This document shows, one piece after another, positions 8,704 to 17,156 of a stretch of 64,000 nt of DNA. The notes under the pieces are model-generated. The model searched no databases and was not told where the DNA came from. It saw nothing but the letters and a program-made list of their open reading frames with translations. Position numbers and translations under genes: made by a program. How positions within the stretch are numbered: position 1 is the first letter of the stretch; each line of letters begins with the position of its first letter. Source of the stretch: an uncultured Clostridium sp. (lineage in GTDB: Bacteria; Bacillota; Clostridia; TANB77; CAG-508); contig CAUBRZ010000002.1 in the NCBI GenBank assembly GCA_958438515.1, positions 62,001 through 126,000 of the forward strand. The letters run 5' to 3'.

Positions 8704-10086
8704 ATGCCAAATATAGATAATATAAAAAAATATAAAAATATCCACATGATTGGAATTGGTGGAGTAAGTATGAGTGGTATTGCTGCAATCTTACAAAATT
8801 GGGGATTTACAGTTACTGGTTCTGATACTTCTAATTCTGAAGCTGTTCAGAGTTTATTAAAAAAAGGAATTAAAGTAGTTATTGGCCATAGCTTAGAAGA
8901 TGTAGCTTCTTCAGATATTGTAGTTTATTCTGCAGCAGTTAAACAAGATGATTTAGAAATGTTAGAAGCAAAAAGATTAAATATTCCAACAATTGAAAGA
9001 GCCGACTTTTTAGGTGAAATAACTCGTTCTTACAAAGATACTATTTGTGTTTCTGGAACACATGGCAAAACAACAACAACTTCTATGGTTTCACTTTGTT
9101 TTTTAGAGGCTTTAAAAGACCCTAGCATTCAAGTTGGTGCTTTTTTAAAGCAAATTGATGGAAATTATAAAGTTGGTAATAGTGAACATTTTATTATAGA
9201 AGCTTGTGAATATGTAGAAAGTTTCTTAAAGTTTAGCCCTAAAGCTGAAATTATTTTAAATATAGATAATGACCATTTAGATTATTTTAAAAATTTCGAA
9301 AATATAAAAAACGCTTTTATTAAATATGTCAAATTATTACCTCAAAATGGTTTACTGGTAATAAATGGCGATGACTCTAATTGTTTAGATTTACAAAAAT
9401 ATACAAGTGCAAAATCAATCACATATGGAATAAAGAACGAAAATTCTGATTTTTTTGCTAAAAATATTGAATTCGATAATGATGGTTTTTCTAGTTTTGA
9501 TGTATATTATAAAAATAACTTTTTTGAGAATATAAAATTATCTATTCCTGGCATTCATAATGTTTTAAATGCTTTAGCTTGTATTTGTTTATGTAATGAG
9601 TATGGTATTAATAAAAAAGATATAAAAACAGCTTTATCAAAGTTCACTGGTGCTCATAGAAGATTTGAATATAAAGGAAAAATAGATAACAAAGCTAGCG
9701 TATATGATGATTATGGACATCATCCAACTGAAATATTAGCAACTGCTAATTCTCTCTCAAATAAAAAATATAATGAATCTTGGGTTATTTTTCAGCCACA
9801 TACTTACAGTAGGACAAAAAATTTATTAGATGATTTTGCAAATGCTTTAATAAATTTTGATCATATAGTTATTTTAGATATTTACGCTGCAAGAGAAAAA
9901 AATATATATGAGATTAGTTCCAAAGATTTAGTACATAAAATTAGTACTCTTGGAAAAGATGTTAAATATATACCAGATTTTGATGAATGTGCTTCTTATG
10001 TAAAAAATAATGTTAAAGAAAATGATATTGTTATTACTTTAGGTGCTGGTACCGTTACAAATATAGGTCCTATGCTTATAAAATAA
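8704..10086 (+). CDS. murC: UDP-N-acetylmuramate--L-alanine ligase MurC
   Basis: 460 residues, full length. Adds L-alanine to UDP-MurNAc, the first amino-acid step of peptidoglycan precursor synthesis in the cytoplasm. The N-terminal UDP-binding Rossmann domain has HMIGIGGVSMSGIA. The central ATPase domain has the P-loop GTHGKTTTTSM (about 119-129) and NIDNDHLDYF. The C-terminal ligase domain has DDYGHHPTE and FQPHTYSR. Ribosome site AAGGAG precedes the ATG by about 12 bases. Single gene between its own promoter and a bidirectional terminator. All arginine codons here are AGA, AGG or CGT; there is no CGG. Confidence 0.97.
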   Translation: MPNIDNIKKYKNIHMIGIGGVSMSGIAAILQNWGFTVTGSDTSNSEAVQSLLKKGIKVVIGHSLEDVASSDIVVYSAAVKQDDLEMLEAKRLNIPTIERADFLGEITRSYKDTICVSGTHGKTTTTSMVSLCFLEALKDPSIQVGAFLKQIDGNYKVGNSEHFIIEACEYVESFLKFSPKAEIILNIDNDHLDYFKNFENIKNAFIKYVKLLPQNGLLVINGDDSNCLDLQKYTSAKSITYGIKNENSDFFAKNIEFDNDGFSSFDVYYKNNFFENIKLSIPGIHNVLNALACICLCNEYGINKKDIKTALSKFTGAHRRFEYKGKIDNKASVYDDYGHHPTEILATANSLSNKKYNESWVIFQPHTYSRTKNLLDDFANALINFDHIVILDIYAAREKNIYEISSKDLVHKISTLGKDVKYIPDFDECASYVKNNVKENDIVITLGAGTVTNIGPMLIK

Positions 10087-10093
10087 TTTTTTT

Positions 10094-10127
10094 AATACAC
10101 ATATAATACACACATTATATGTGTATT
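10094..10127. terminator. Bidirectional terminator between murC and coiled-coil gene
   Basis: AATACACATATAAT pairs with ATTATATGTGTATT. The right arm overlaps the last codons of the convergent gene. Confidence 0.7.
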
Positions 10128-10591
10128 TCTTTATTTAATTCTTTTTCGTTATTTGAAATAATTAATGATTGCATTTCCTTTCTTATTTTTTTATTAGATT
10201 GATGTGATTTTCTACTTATGCTTTCTGCTAATGAGCTAATTTCTTCTGCAATTTCTTTTACGTTTTTATTAGATATCTCTTTCATCTCTTTTCTGACACC
10301 CTCAATTTTTTCTTCGTTTCTACTAAATAAATCATGCATTTCTTTTCTAACACCATCAATTTTTTCTTCGTTTTTACTAAATAAATCATGCATTTCTTTT
10401 CTAACACCACCAATTTTTTCTTCGTTTTTACTAAATAAATCATGCATTTCTTTTCTAACACCATCAATTTTTTCTGAAATAATTTTATTTGTTTTTTCTT
10501 CGTTTTTATCTACTTTTTGTTCTAAAATAGTTATTCTATTTAAAACATTTTCTACAATAGATAATATTTTATTTAATGTCTCTTCTTGCAT
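10115..10591 (-). CDS. Coiled-coil protein with 18-residue tandem repeats
   Basis: 158 residues, almost all predicted alpha-helical coiled coil. The core is four copies of an 18-residue unit like EKIDGVRKEMHDLFSKNE; neighbouring copies differ by one or two residues, and the underlying 54-base units are nearly identical. N-terminal part (about 1-45) is heptad-like (ILSIVENVLNRITILEQKVD). No signal peptide or membrane helix. An excellent ribosome site GGAGGTGAT precedes ATG 10591. Function unknown; such repeats are seen in structural or phage-tail-like coiled coils, but no phage genes are nearby. Repeat number probably varies between strains. Confidence 0.8.
   Translation of the reverse strand: MQEETLNKILSIVENVLNRITILEQKVDKNEEKTNKIISEKIDGVRKEMHDLFSKNEEKIGGVRKEMHDLFSKNEEKIDGVRKEMHDLFSRNEEKIEGVRKEMKEISNKNVKEIAEEISSLAESISRKSHQSNKKIRKEMQSLIISNNEKELNKEIHI
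10270..10480. repeat. 54-bp tandem repeat within coding region
   Basis: Nearly identical units with a 54-base period; the string TACTAAATAAATCATGCATT recurs at 10321, 10375 and 10429, and a partial unit lies at the low-coordinate end. The period is a multiple of three, so copy-number change keeps frame. Confidence 0.85.
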
Positions 10592-10703
10592 CTATATCAC
10601 CTCCTTTGGAATTTAGTATAATAAAAATTAGAATATAAAAACCTTATATAAGAACTGTTAAATTGAACTTTGAATAAAACTTGAACAGATTATACTATCA
10701 AAT

Positions 10704-10738
10704 AAAAAAATATGCAATACCTTTTGCATATTTTTTTG
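10704..10738 (-). terminator. Terminator after spoIVB
   Basis: AAAAAATATGCAA pairs with TTGCATATTTTTT about 65 bases after the spoIVB stop. Confidence 0.75.
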
Positions 10739-10801
10739 TTTTTATATATTTTCATATTCTTAACAATTATTATACATTGACTTTATCTGTGTCAAAAATA
10801 T

Positions 10802-12034
10802 CTATTGTATTTCTTTTGCTTGTTTTAACATGATATCTCCAAATACTGCATAACCTTCTTGGGGATCATTAACTAATACATGTGTTATTGCTCCAACAAA
10901 CTTACCATTTTGTAGTACAGGTGATCCTGACATACCTTGAATTATTCCTCCTGTCTTTTCTAACAACTTTTCATCTGTTACTTTTATTTTCATACTTTTA
11001 TTGTCATAATTATTATCTTTATATATTTTTTCTATTTCTATTTCATATTCTTGTGGTTTTTGATTATCTAAACTACATAGTATTTTTGCTTTTCCAATCT
11101 GTATTTCTTCTCTTAAGGCTACCTCTGCTTCCTTTGATGTATCTATATTCAAACTAGCTAAATTATCTACCTTTCCATAAATTCCAAATCTGGTATTTTT
11201 TCCTATTGTTCCTATATTATTTTGGTTTTCAATAGTTCCTTGTATTTTTCCTGGATTACCACTTTCTCCTTTTGTTATATTTAATATTCTCGTTGTTATA
11301 AATTCTCCTGATGCAATATTTATTAATTCATTTGTATCAATATCTGTTATTCCATGTCCTAAAGCACCAAAGGTCTTACTAGTTGGATCATAAAAAGTTA
11401 CTGTACCTACTCCTGCTGCACTATCTCTTACCCATAACCCTATTTTATATTGGCTATTATTTGTCTTTACCGGTGTTATACTACATTCCTTAGTTTCCTG
11501 TTGATGTACATATTTTATACTTATATCATGTCCTTGAGATAAATTTACAGTTTGAATTAAATCAGATGTTGAATTTATGTTTTTATCATTTACTTTTATT
11601 ATTGTATCTCCTTCTTTTATTCCTGTGTTTTCATATGGTTTATATTTTTTGTTATCATTTCCTTCTATTTCTGACATCCCAACTACTAATACTCCACTTG
11701 TATAAAGTTTAACACCTGCAATATTTCCAACTGGAATTACTTTTGTTTTTGGTAATACACTTACTTCTACATTTTTTAGTAAAATATTATCAAATAAGCT
11801 AACTTCTAATGTTGATTTTCCAACATCCTGACTTAGTTTCTCTCCATTGCTAGATGATGTTTCTATTGTCTGCTGATTCTCATTTTTTATATTTAGCCCT
11901 AATAATGTTTTCACAGAAATCTTCTCTCCTTCAAATACTACTAATTCATTTGGTATAGTTTCTATTACTAAGGTATAGGAATAAACAATAGATAAAAAAA
12001 ATACTAATAATAGCATTTTTAAATAATTTTTCAT
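10802..12034 (-). CDS. spoIVB: SpoIVB serine peptidase (S55), sporulation signalling
   Basis: 410 residues. SpoIVB is made in the forespore, crosses into the intermembrane space and triggers pro-sigma-K processing. N-terminal signal/anchor (about 4-24), a PDZ domain (about 95-190, with GVLVVGMSEIEG and GIKEGDTIIKVND), then the S55 peptidase domain with GALGHGITDIDT (catalytic histidine) and IIQGMSGSPVLQNGKFVGAITHV (catalytic serine in GMSGSP). Ribosome site AAGGAG precedes ATG 12034. The gene follows the pilus operon but is unrelated to it. Strong evidence that the organism makes spores. Confidence 0.95.
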   Translation of the reverse strand: MKNYLKMLLLVFFLSIVYSYTLVIETIPNELVVFEGEKISVKTLLGLNIKNENQQTIETSSSNGEKLSQDVGKSTLEVSLFDNILLKNVEVSVLPKTKVIPVGNIAGVKLYTSGVLVVGMSEIEGNDNKKYKPYENTGIKEGDTIIKVNDKNINSTSDLIQTVNLSQGHDISIKYVHQQETKECSITPVKTNNSQYKIGLWVRDSAAGVGTVTFYDPTSKTFGALGHGITDIDTNELINIASGEFITTRILNITKGESGNPGKIQGTIENQNNIGTIGKNTRFGIYGKVDNLASLNIDTSKEAEVALREEIQIGKAKILCSLDNQKPQEYEIEIEKIYKDNNYDNKSMKIKVTDEKLLEKTGGIIQGMSGSPVLQNGKFVGAITHVLVNDPQEGYAVFGDIMLKQAKEIQ

Positions 12035-12115
12035 AAAATTTCTCCTTATTTTTTTGCTATTATTAGTATTTACTTTTTTTATTTTAGTATACTAAAAAAT
12101 AATCATATTTATTTT

Positions 12116-13682
12116 TTATTTAACTACAAATTGTTCTAACAAGCTTTCCGAATTGTTATTAATTTTATACATACTATATCTTTCTCTTCCCAATGCTGTA
12201 AAATAAGCTTTTGCTAAATTTCCATTATCTTTATTATTCATCATATACTTATAAATATTGTCTGTAACTTCCACATTTGTCTGATTAACAATACTTGAAT
12301 AACATCCCAATTCAGTTCTTGGAAAAAAATAATTTGTTCCTTCAGTACTTGTTAGTGATCTTCGCTCAAAATCAACATTAAAAACTCCTAATAAATTATT
12401 TTTTCCAAGTAAGTCCCTATCTGTTGCTCTGTGATAATTTCCATCTGATACTATGTAAATAGAATCTTCTGCTACAACCTCTTCATTTTTAGTATTTGTT
12501 ATAATTGAATATCCATTATATATTTTTCCACCAATATTTAGTCCTTGTAAAAAACTAATAATTGAAATATGATTTATAATTTTATCCCATTCATCTTCTT
12601 TTAGTTTAGGCATTTGAAAGTTAGCTGATACTCCTGAATAATTATTATAGTTTGCTATTGCTGTAGACAAATTTTTTTCAATTGAATATCTTATAACTGC
12701 TAATCTATGTTGATTAAAGTTAGAATTTGGTTCTTCGATTTGATTATCAAAATCAAATATATTATAATCTCCAAATATTTCAGTATTTATTTTTTTCCCT
12801 TCTTCATCAACAGCATTTGAAGTTTTTAATTCATTTAATCTATACCTTTTCATTCTATCTCTAAAGTCTGCTGCATCTGAATAATATTTAACTGCTGCCT
12901 TACTTTTTTCATTAAAATTTTGTTGTTTATATTTTTGTCCATTCAAGTATGAAAACCATTCAGAACTATTATTTTCTTTATAATATTTTACCCCATTTAT
13001 TTTTATATATGTATAGTCTGTATTTCCTATCTTTTCCCTTAAATTTTCTTGTTCTATTGTAATTCCTCTGTATAATGCACAGTCATCTCTATCTCTAACT
13101 TTAGAACAATTGCTAATTAAATATCCATAGTCAAATACTGGTTCGTCGTTTATTATTCCTTGAATTGTAATGTAGTTATCTAGTGAATATGTTATAACAA
13201 AGTCATCATTTCCCCTTTTATATCTGCAACTATAATAGATATATGGTTTTAATCCTGAAATTTTTTCTCCATTTTTATAAGTAGATGATTCATTATTATT
13301 ATCACTCTCACTCAAAGTGTTTGTGTATGGTGAATAAATATAATATCCATCATACATTGTATATACTAAAGCTGGCACATATTCTTTTAATACATCTTGA
13401 TTATATCCTGCCATATTAAAGTTATTTGCAATAGAATAAAAAAAGCTATTGACAGATGCTTCTATATCACGAATTTTTGAATTCGACAAATCTGATGTGC
13501 TACTATCTAATGTGTTTAATTGGAATGCCTTTAAAGCATCATATGTAGCATTATTTAGTTTAGAATCATATGATGTTTGCAAACTCAATGTTTTTACTTG
13601 AGTCCCGGACATATGAACTTAAAATTACTGAAATTGGTAATATAATAATAATAAATATTACTGCTAAACTTTGAATTTTCAT
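12116..13682 (-). CDS. Large membrane-anchored pilus-locus protein, read through a CGGG site
   Basis: 521 residues if started at ATG 13682, which follows AAAGGAAAG. Residues 1-24 form a hydrophobic anchor (KIQSLAVIFIIIILPISVIL) typical of pseudopilin-like Tad components. An in-phase CGG after GTC at 13604-13607 then breaks the frame. Read as glycine it leads straight into VGTQVKTLSLQTSYD and 495 further residues. Without the site the long frame would have to start at an ATG at 13612 with no ribosome site and no anchor. The exterior part is tyrosine- and asparagine-rich with no domain I recognise. As the last and largest protein of the operon, it may be a tip or minor subunit; that is inference. 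Confidence 0.82.
13604..13607 (-). other. CGGG frame site in large pilus protein (Gly26)
   Basis: In-phase CGG after GTC, directly after the N-terminal membrane anchor. 25 codons precede it and 495 residues follow. Confidence 0.85.
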
Positions 13683-13707
13683 AATCTCTTTCTTTCCTTT
13701 TATGGTA

Positions 13708-13742
13708 TTAAAAAGCTTGTAATAATTATATATTACAAGCTA
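13708..13742 (-). terminator. Hairpin with T run inside the pilus operon
   Basis: AGCTTGTAATA pairs with TATTACAAGCT and is followed on the minus strand by TTTTT. It lies between the 176-residue pilin-like gene and the large pilus gene. It may be a partial terminator that lowers expression of the last gene. Confidence 0.6.
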
Positions 13743-13759
13743 GTAAACCTCATTTTTGT

Positions 13760-14290
13760 TTATTTTCCTGTTCCATTTGCTGTTACCATACCAGCATGTT
13801 CAGCTGCTATTGAATATGTATCATTTCCTCCTGACACTTTATATAAAAAGCCCTTTAATTGTTGTGACATTGTTGTATTTGTATTTTTTACACTTGTAGA
13901 AAAAAGGTCTCCTTCTTTTAAAGATACTACACCATTTTTGTCAAGTGTGTCCATAATTTGTGAGGTAAATTGGCTATAATATACATTTTCACCAATCACA
14001 TCTTTTTTTGCCTGTGTTGTTTTCTTTCCTGGATTTTCATCTAAAGTTTTTATCTCCATTTCTACATCATATGAATTTCCAGTAGCTGAAATATTTTGTA
14101 CAAACTTATCATATTTATCTAGTGTTAACTTTCCAGTTTGTCTAACATTATCTACAAACTCTGTTGTAGTTGTTTCGACTGCTAATTGAGCTGTATCGTC
14201 AGCTCTATCTGTCATTGTCATTAGTGGAAACACAAACATTAGTACTGCTGCTAATGCTATTGCAATAATTGTTATTAATGTATCACCCAT
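13760..14290 (-). CDS. Pilus-locus protein with N-terminal membrane helix
   Basis: 176 residues. The N-terminus (ITIIAIALAAVLMFVFPLM, about 6-24) is a single membrane helix with only four residues before it, followed by a threonine-rich soluble part (AQLAVETTTTEFVDNVRQTG). This matches the layout of TadE/TadF- or pilin-like minor subunits that are anchored by one helix and project outwards. Ribosome site AGGAGGAA precedes ATG 14290. It lies 35 bases downstream of the next pilin-like gene in the same operon. No classical prepilin leader is seen. The exact subunit role is unknown. Confidence 0.75.
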   Translation of the reverse strand: MGDTLITIIAIALAAVLMFVFPLMTMTDRADDTAQLAVETTTTEFVDNVRQTGKLTLDKYDKFVQNISATGNSYDVEMEIKTLDENPGKKTTQAKKDVIGENVYYSQFTSQIMDTLDKNGVVSLKEGDLFSTSVKNTNTTMSQQLKGFLYKVSGGNDTYSIAAEHAGMVTANGTGK

Positions 14291-14325
14291 TTTATTCCTC
14301 CTTATAACTACAATAATACATACTT

Positions 14326-14925
14326 TTATTTATCTGTATATGTTATTACTCTTTTTTTAGTCTTATTGGCATCTGGTGTATTGCTTCCTCCTGTTTGCAT
14401 ATCTTCTTGATAGTATACTCCAAGTTTTTCTGTAACCTTCTTACCTTCTATTCTAGCATATATTCCAACGTCTTTCAAGTTTATTCCTAGATCACTAAAC
14501 TCTTTTTTATATTCATCAGAAATACTATCTTTCCCATATATTATTGCTTTAATAAACTCTTCTTTTTGCTTATCACTTCCTAGAACTTCTTTTTCTAAGT
14601 CTATATAATTTATTTCGTCATAATTACCATTTTCATTTTTCTTAGAATACAGACCGTTCTTATCATTGATATCTTTCATGTCAAAAATAATTTTATAGTT
14701 TTCTTTATATGCTTTATATATAGATGGAATAATAGTTTCTAATCCTACTTGTCTTTGTGTCGTTCCACTAGTTATATACGTATAATCATATTCTCTATCT
14801 CTATAGTCTAAAATTACCTGTGATGCTCTTCTTGCTTCTCCAAAGGCATTAATACTAATGGATAATGCTAACACAAATATTAATACGGCTGCTGCCATTT
14901 TTAATGCATCTGTTGCATTCTCCAT
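14326..14925 (-). CDS. MENA-type pilin-like protein (199 residues)
   Basis: Starts MENATDALKMAAAVLIFVLA, the same opening as three other genes of this operon (MENASKALI). One hydrophobic helix begins only about six residues from the start; the rest is a charged exterior domain (RRASQVILDYRDREYDYTYI). The C-terminus has a charged tail with KTKKRVITYTDK. There is no leader to be cut by a prepilin peptidase, so it resembles an already mature pilin. Preceded by a GGAGTGAAA-like ribosome site. Probable structural or minor subunit of the Tad-like pilus; not matched to a named family. Confidence 0.78.
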   Translation of the reverse strand: MENATDALKMAAAVLIFVLALSISINAFGEARRASQVILDYRDREYDYTYITSGTTQRQVGLETIIPSIYKAYKENYKIIFDMKDINDKNGLYSKKNENGNYDEINYIDLEKEVLGSDKQKEEFIKAIIYGKDSISDEYKKEFSDLGINLKDVGIYARIEGKKVTEKLGVYYQEDMQTGGSNTPDANKTKKRVITYTDK

Positions 14926-14955
14926 AGTATTTCACTCCTTTTTTACTTCGTACTT

Positions 14956-15360
14956 TTATTTACCATTATTTTTAATATTAATTTCTGAAATCAATCCACC
15001 TTTTGTATGTTTTTGTACTTCTACAGTATAAGTACTTCCTGTTTGCATATTTTTTTGATATGTTCCATCTTCTTTATTTTCTGTAATATCACCAGTTAGT
15101 TTAACATGCTTTGTCTCATCATCTGTTGACATGTTATTCGTATTAACGGCATTAATTAGAGAATTAACATTTGCTCCTCTTACATTTACCCCTAAATATT
15201 GTTCAAATTTTTGGTTAAATGTTGTTACTTCTACTTCTGTCATTGAATTATTGTTTACTACTCCAGCTGCTTGATTATATATCATAATACCTAATGATAT
15301 AATTAATATTGCAAGTAATATTGCTCCTGCAATAATTAGTGCTTTTGACGCATTCTCCAT
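14956..15360 (-). CDS. MENA-type pilin-like protein (134 residues)
   Basis: Opens MENASKALIIAGAILLAILI with one membrane helix at about 7-28. The exterior part contains NVRGANVNSLINAV, which aligns with NVRGSDLCSLLNRV of the 250-residue paralogue and GGDLTTIINKAV of the 143-residue one, so these are tandem paralogues. Shortest of the group, hence a candidate for the major repeating subunit, although that is a guess. Ribosome site AAGGAGG precedes ATG 15360. Same operon and strand as its neighbours. Confidence 0.78.
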   Translation of the reverse strand: MENASKALIIAGAILLAILIISLGIMIYNQAAGVVNNNSMTEVEVTTFNQKFEQYLGVNVRGANVNSLINAVNTNNMSTDDETKHVKLTGDITENKEDGTYQKNMQTGSTYTVEVQKHTKGGLISEINIKNNGK

Positions 15361-15414
15361 TTTTTTCCTCCTTAGTTTTTCTTTTCTTATTTTATTTATA
15401 AATTTAATAACTAA

Positions 15415-15846
15415 TTATTGTGTTATTTGTTCAAATAACATGTATTTTATTCTATTAGTAGATTTATGATATTCTATTTTTGTACATTTAAACCTTATTT
15501 GGTTATAATATTGTAAAAATTTATTCATACCTCCACCATATAAAGTTTCCATATTGTATACTTTATCATTATCTAACATTTTTATATCTATATTAATTGA
15601 ATTTTTTTGATTATCTAAATATTTTCCTTTATTATTTTTTTCTACACCATTAGATATATTATTATCTACTGCTTTATTAATAATTGTTGTTAAATCTCCT
15701 CCATATATTTCTTGGTTATAATAACTTTCAAATTCCACATTTTTTAATTTTGTTTCATTATAATTTGCCTTGTAGTTTAAATACATATATGAGATTCCTA
15801 CAACTATAATTATTATAATTAGGAAAAATATTGCTATTTTTTTCAT
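15415..15846 (-). CDS. Pilin-like paralogue without the MENA opening
   Basis: 143 residues. Opens with MKKIAIFFLIIIIIVVGISY, a basic N-terminus and long hydrophobic helix, unlike the MENA openings. The exterior part keeps the family signatures: YGGDLTTIINKAVDNN in the middle and FKCTKIEYHKSTNRIKYM at the end, matching FNCESVKYSKNTGRITKM of the 250-residue paralogue. It is therefore a diverged copy with a swapped or changed anchor. Upstream gap to the next gene is 66 bases and AT-rich. Likely a minor pilus subunit. Confidence 0.72.
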   Translation of the reverse strand: MKKIAIFFLIIIIIVVGISYMYLNYKANYNETKLKNVEFESYYNQEIYGGDLTTIINKAVDNNISNGVEKNNKGKYLDNQKNSINIDIKMLDNDKVYNMETLYGGGMNKFLQYYNQIRFKCTKIEYHKSTNRIKYMLFEQITQ

Positions 15847-15912
15847 TTTTCATCCTTCAAATTATAACATTATTATATATTTTTTTCAATAGTAAATTTT
15901 ACTATTTTTTAT

Positions 15913-16356
15913 TTATTTTTTATCAGAAAATCTAATTTCTTTAACTCTTCCTGTTACTGGGCTAATCGTTACTTTACAATTATATGTTGGTAAATTTCCG
16001 TTTTCACCTGAATTACCTTCTATTAGTTTTTTTTCGTTATTATTATTAATACCCCTATTTTCAAGATTAACAGTAATATAAAAATTACTATCTGTAGAAG
16101 ATTCTAGTTCATAATGCCTATTATTTTCATCTGCTAAATTTTTAACAGTAATAACATCATATATAGTAATATCTTCTCTACCTTCATAAGAAGTAAATTG
16201 TGTATTAAATTCATTTAATTGATTTTCCTCATTTTGCTTATGCACTTGTGCTGATGAAGTTCCAAAGGATACAAATAAATACACAGCCAATGATAATATA
16301 AGCACTCCTATTAATACCCCAGCAGCCATAATCAATGCTTTTGACGCATTTTCCAT
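15913..16356 (-). CDS. MENA-type pilin-like protein (147 residues)
   Basis: Opens MENASKALIMAAGVLIGVLI with a membrane helix at about 7-30. The exterior part has NQLNEFNTQFTSYEGREDIT, like VVEFNNQYETYNRNNVRG of its neighbour, and ends YNCKVTISPVTGRVKEIRF, matching the C-x5-TGR(I/V) tail found in two paralogues. That shared tail suggests a common fold with a conserved cysteine. Lies 23 bases after the 250-residue paralogue. Probable pilus subunit; processing and position are unknown. Confidence 0.78.
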   Translation of the reverse strand: MENASKALIMAAGVLIGVLILSLAVYLFVSFGTSSAQVHKQNEENQLNEFNTQFTSYEGREDITIYDVITVKNLADENNRHYELESSTDSNFYITVNLENRGINNNNEKKLIEGNSGENGNLPTYNCKVTISPVTGRVKEIRFSDKK

Positions 16357-16379
16357 AATTTAAACTCCTAAAATATTTA

Positions 16380-17132
16380 TTATTCTATTGTTCCATTAAA
16401 TTTAAAATACATTTTAGTAATTCTTCCTGTGTTTTTGCTATATTTTACACTTTCACAATTAAAGTAAGCTCTTTTGAATTGCATATATTCATAATAAGTA
16501 TAAACATCATCTTTACTGTCATTTATTGTTTTTAATGAATCGTTTATTTTTGAATCATCTATCGATAAATTACTTTCTGTAATTGAATTATATGCTAATA
16601 CTGCATTCATTTTTGTTTTATATGACGCATTTTTATCAACATAAATTTTACTTATTGCTGTTGCTAATTTCTGTATTCCTTTTTCTTTTTCAATATTACT
16701 TATTTTTCCTGAAATTTTTTCCTCGAAATCATTTTTTCTTCCAGATTGCGTATATACATTTTCTTTTATTAATCTGTTTTCATTATTCACACTTAGTTGT
16801 TCTTTTTTTCCTGAAAATTCAAATGTTATAGTCATTGGTTCATATGCCAAATACTGTCCTTCATCATTTTTTCCAGTTCCTTCAGTTGATTTTCTTCTAT
16901 TATAATCTGCTACTCTATTTAATAAAGAACATAAATCGCTACCTCTTACATTATTTCTATTATAAGTTTCATATTGATTATTAAATTCAACTACTTGAGC
17001 TTCTCTTGTGTTTTGTGATTCAGTATTTTGATAATTATTCAAATTATTAAACATTAACAGTAGTGCACCTAATATCATTAATGCAATTAATACACTTCCT
17101 GCCATAATTAAGGCTTTTGATGCATTCTCCAT
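16380..17132 (-). CDS. MENA-type pilin-like protein (250 residues)
   Basis: Opens MENASKALIMAGSVLIALMI, one membrane helix, then a 220-residue exterior domain. The family signatures are present: FNNQYETYNRNNVRGSDL, SLLNRVADYN and the tail YFNCESVKYSKNTGRITKMY. An insertion of about 100 residues between them (KISNIEKEKGIQKLATAISK) makes it the largest MENA paralogue. Ribosome site AAGGAGGAA precedes ATG 17132, only 24 bases after the fused TadB-TadC gene. First pilin-like gene of the block. Confidence 0.78.
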   Translation of the reverse strand: MENASKALIMAGSVLIALMILGALLLMFNNLNNYQNTESQNTREAQVVEFNNQYETYNRNNVRGSDLCSLLNRVADYNRRKSTEGTGKNDEGQYLAYEPMTITFEFSGKKEQLSVNNENRLIKENVYTQSGRKNDFEEKISGKISNIEKEKGIQKLATAISKIYVDKNASYKTKMNAVLAYNSITESNLSIDDSKINDSLKTINDSKDDVYTYYEYMQFKRAYFNCESVKYSKNTGRITKMYFKFNGTIE

Positions 17133-17156
17133 TATGATTCCTCCTTGAAAACAAAA

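Noticed and set aside
10282..10467. Alternative 61-residue frame in the 54-bp repeat region
   Set aside because: It is a repeat-generated shadow; the 158-residue frame has the ribosome site and coiled-coil pattern.
10270..10480. The 54-bp repeats as a CRISPR array
   Set aside because: The repeats are contiguous without unique spacers and are protein-coding.
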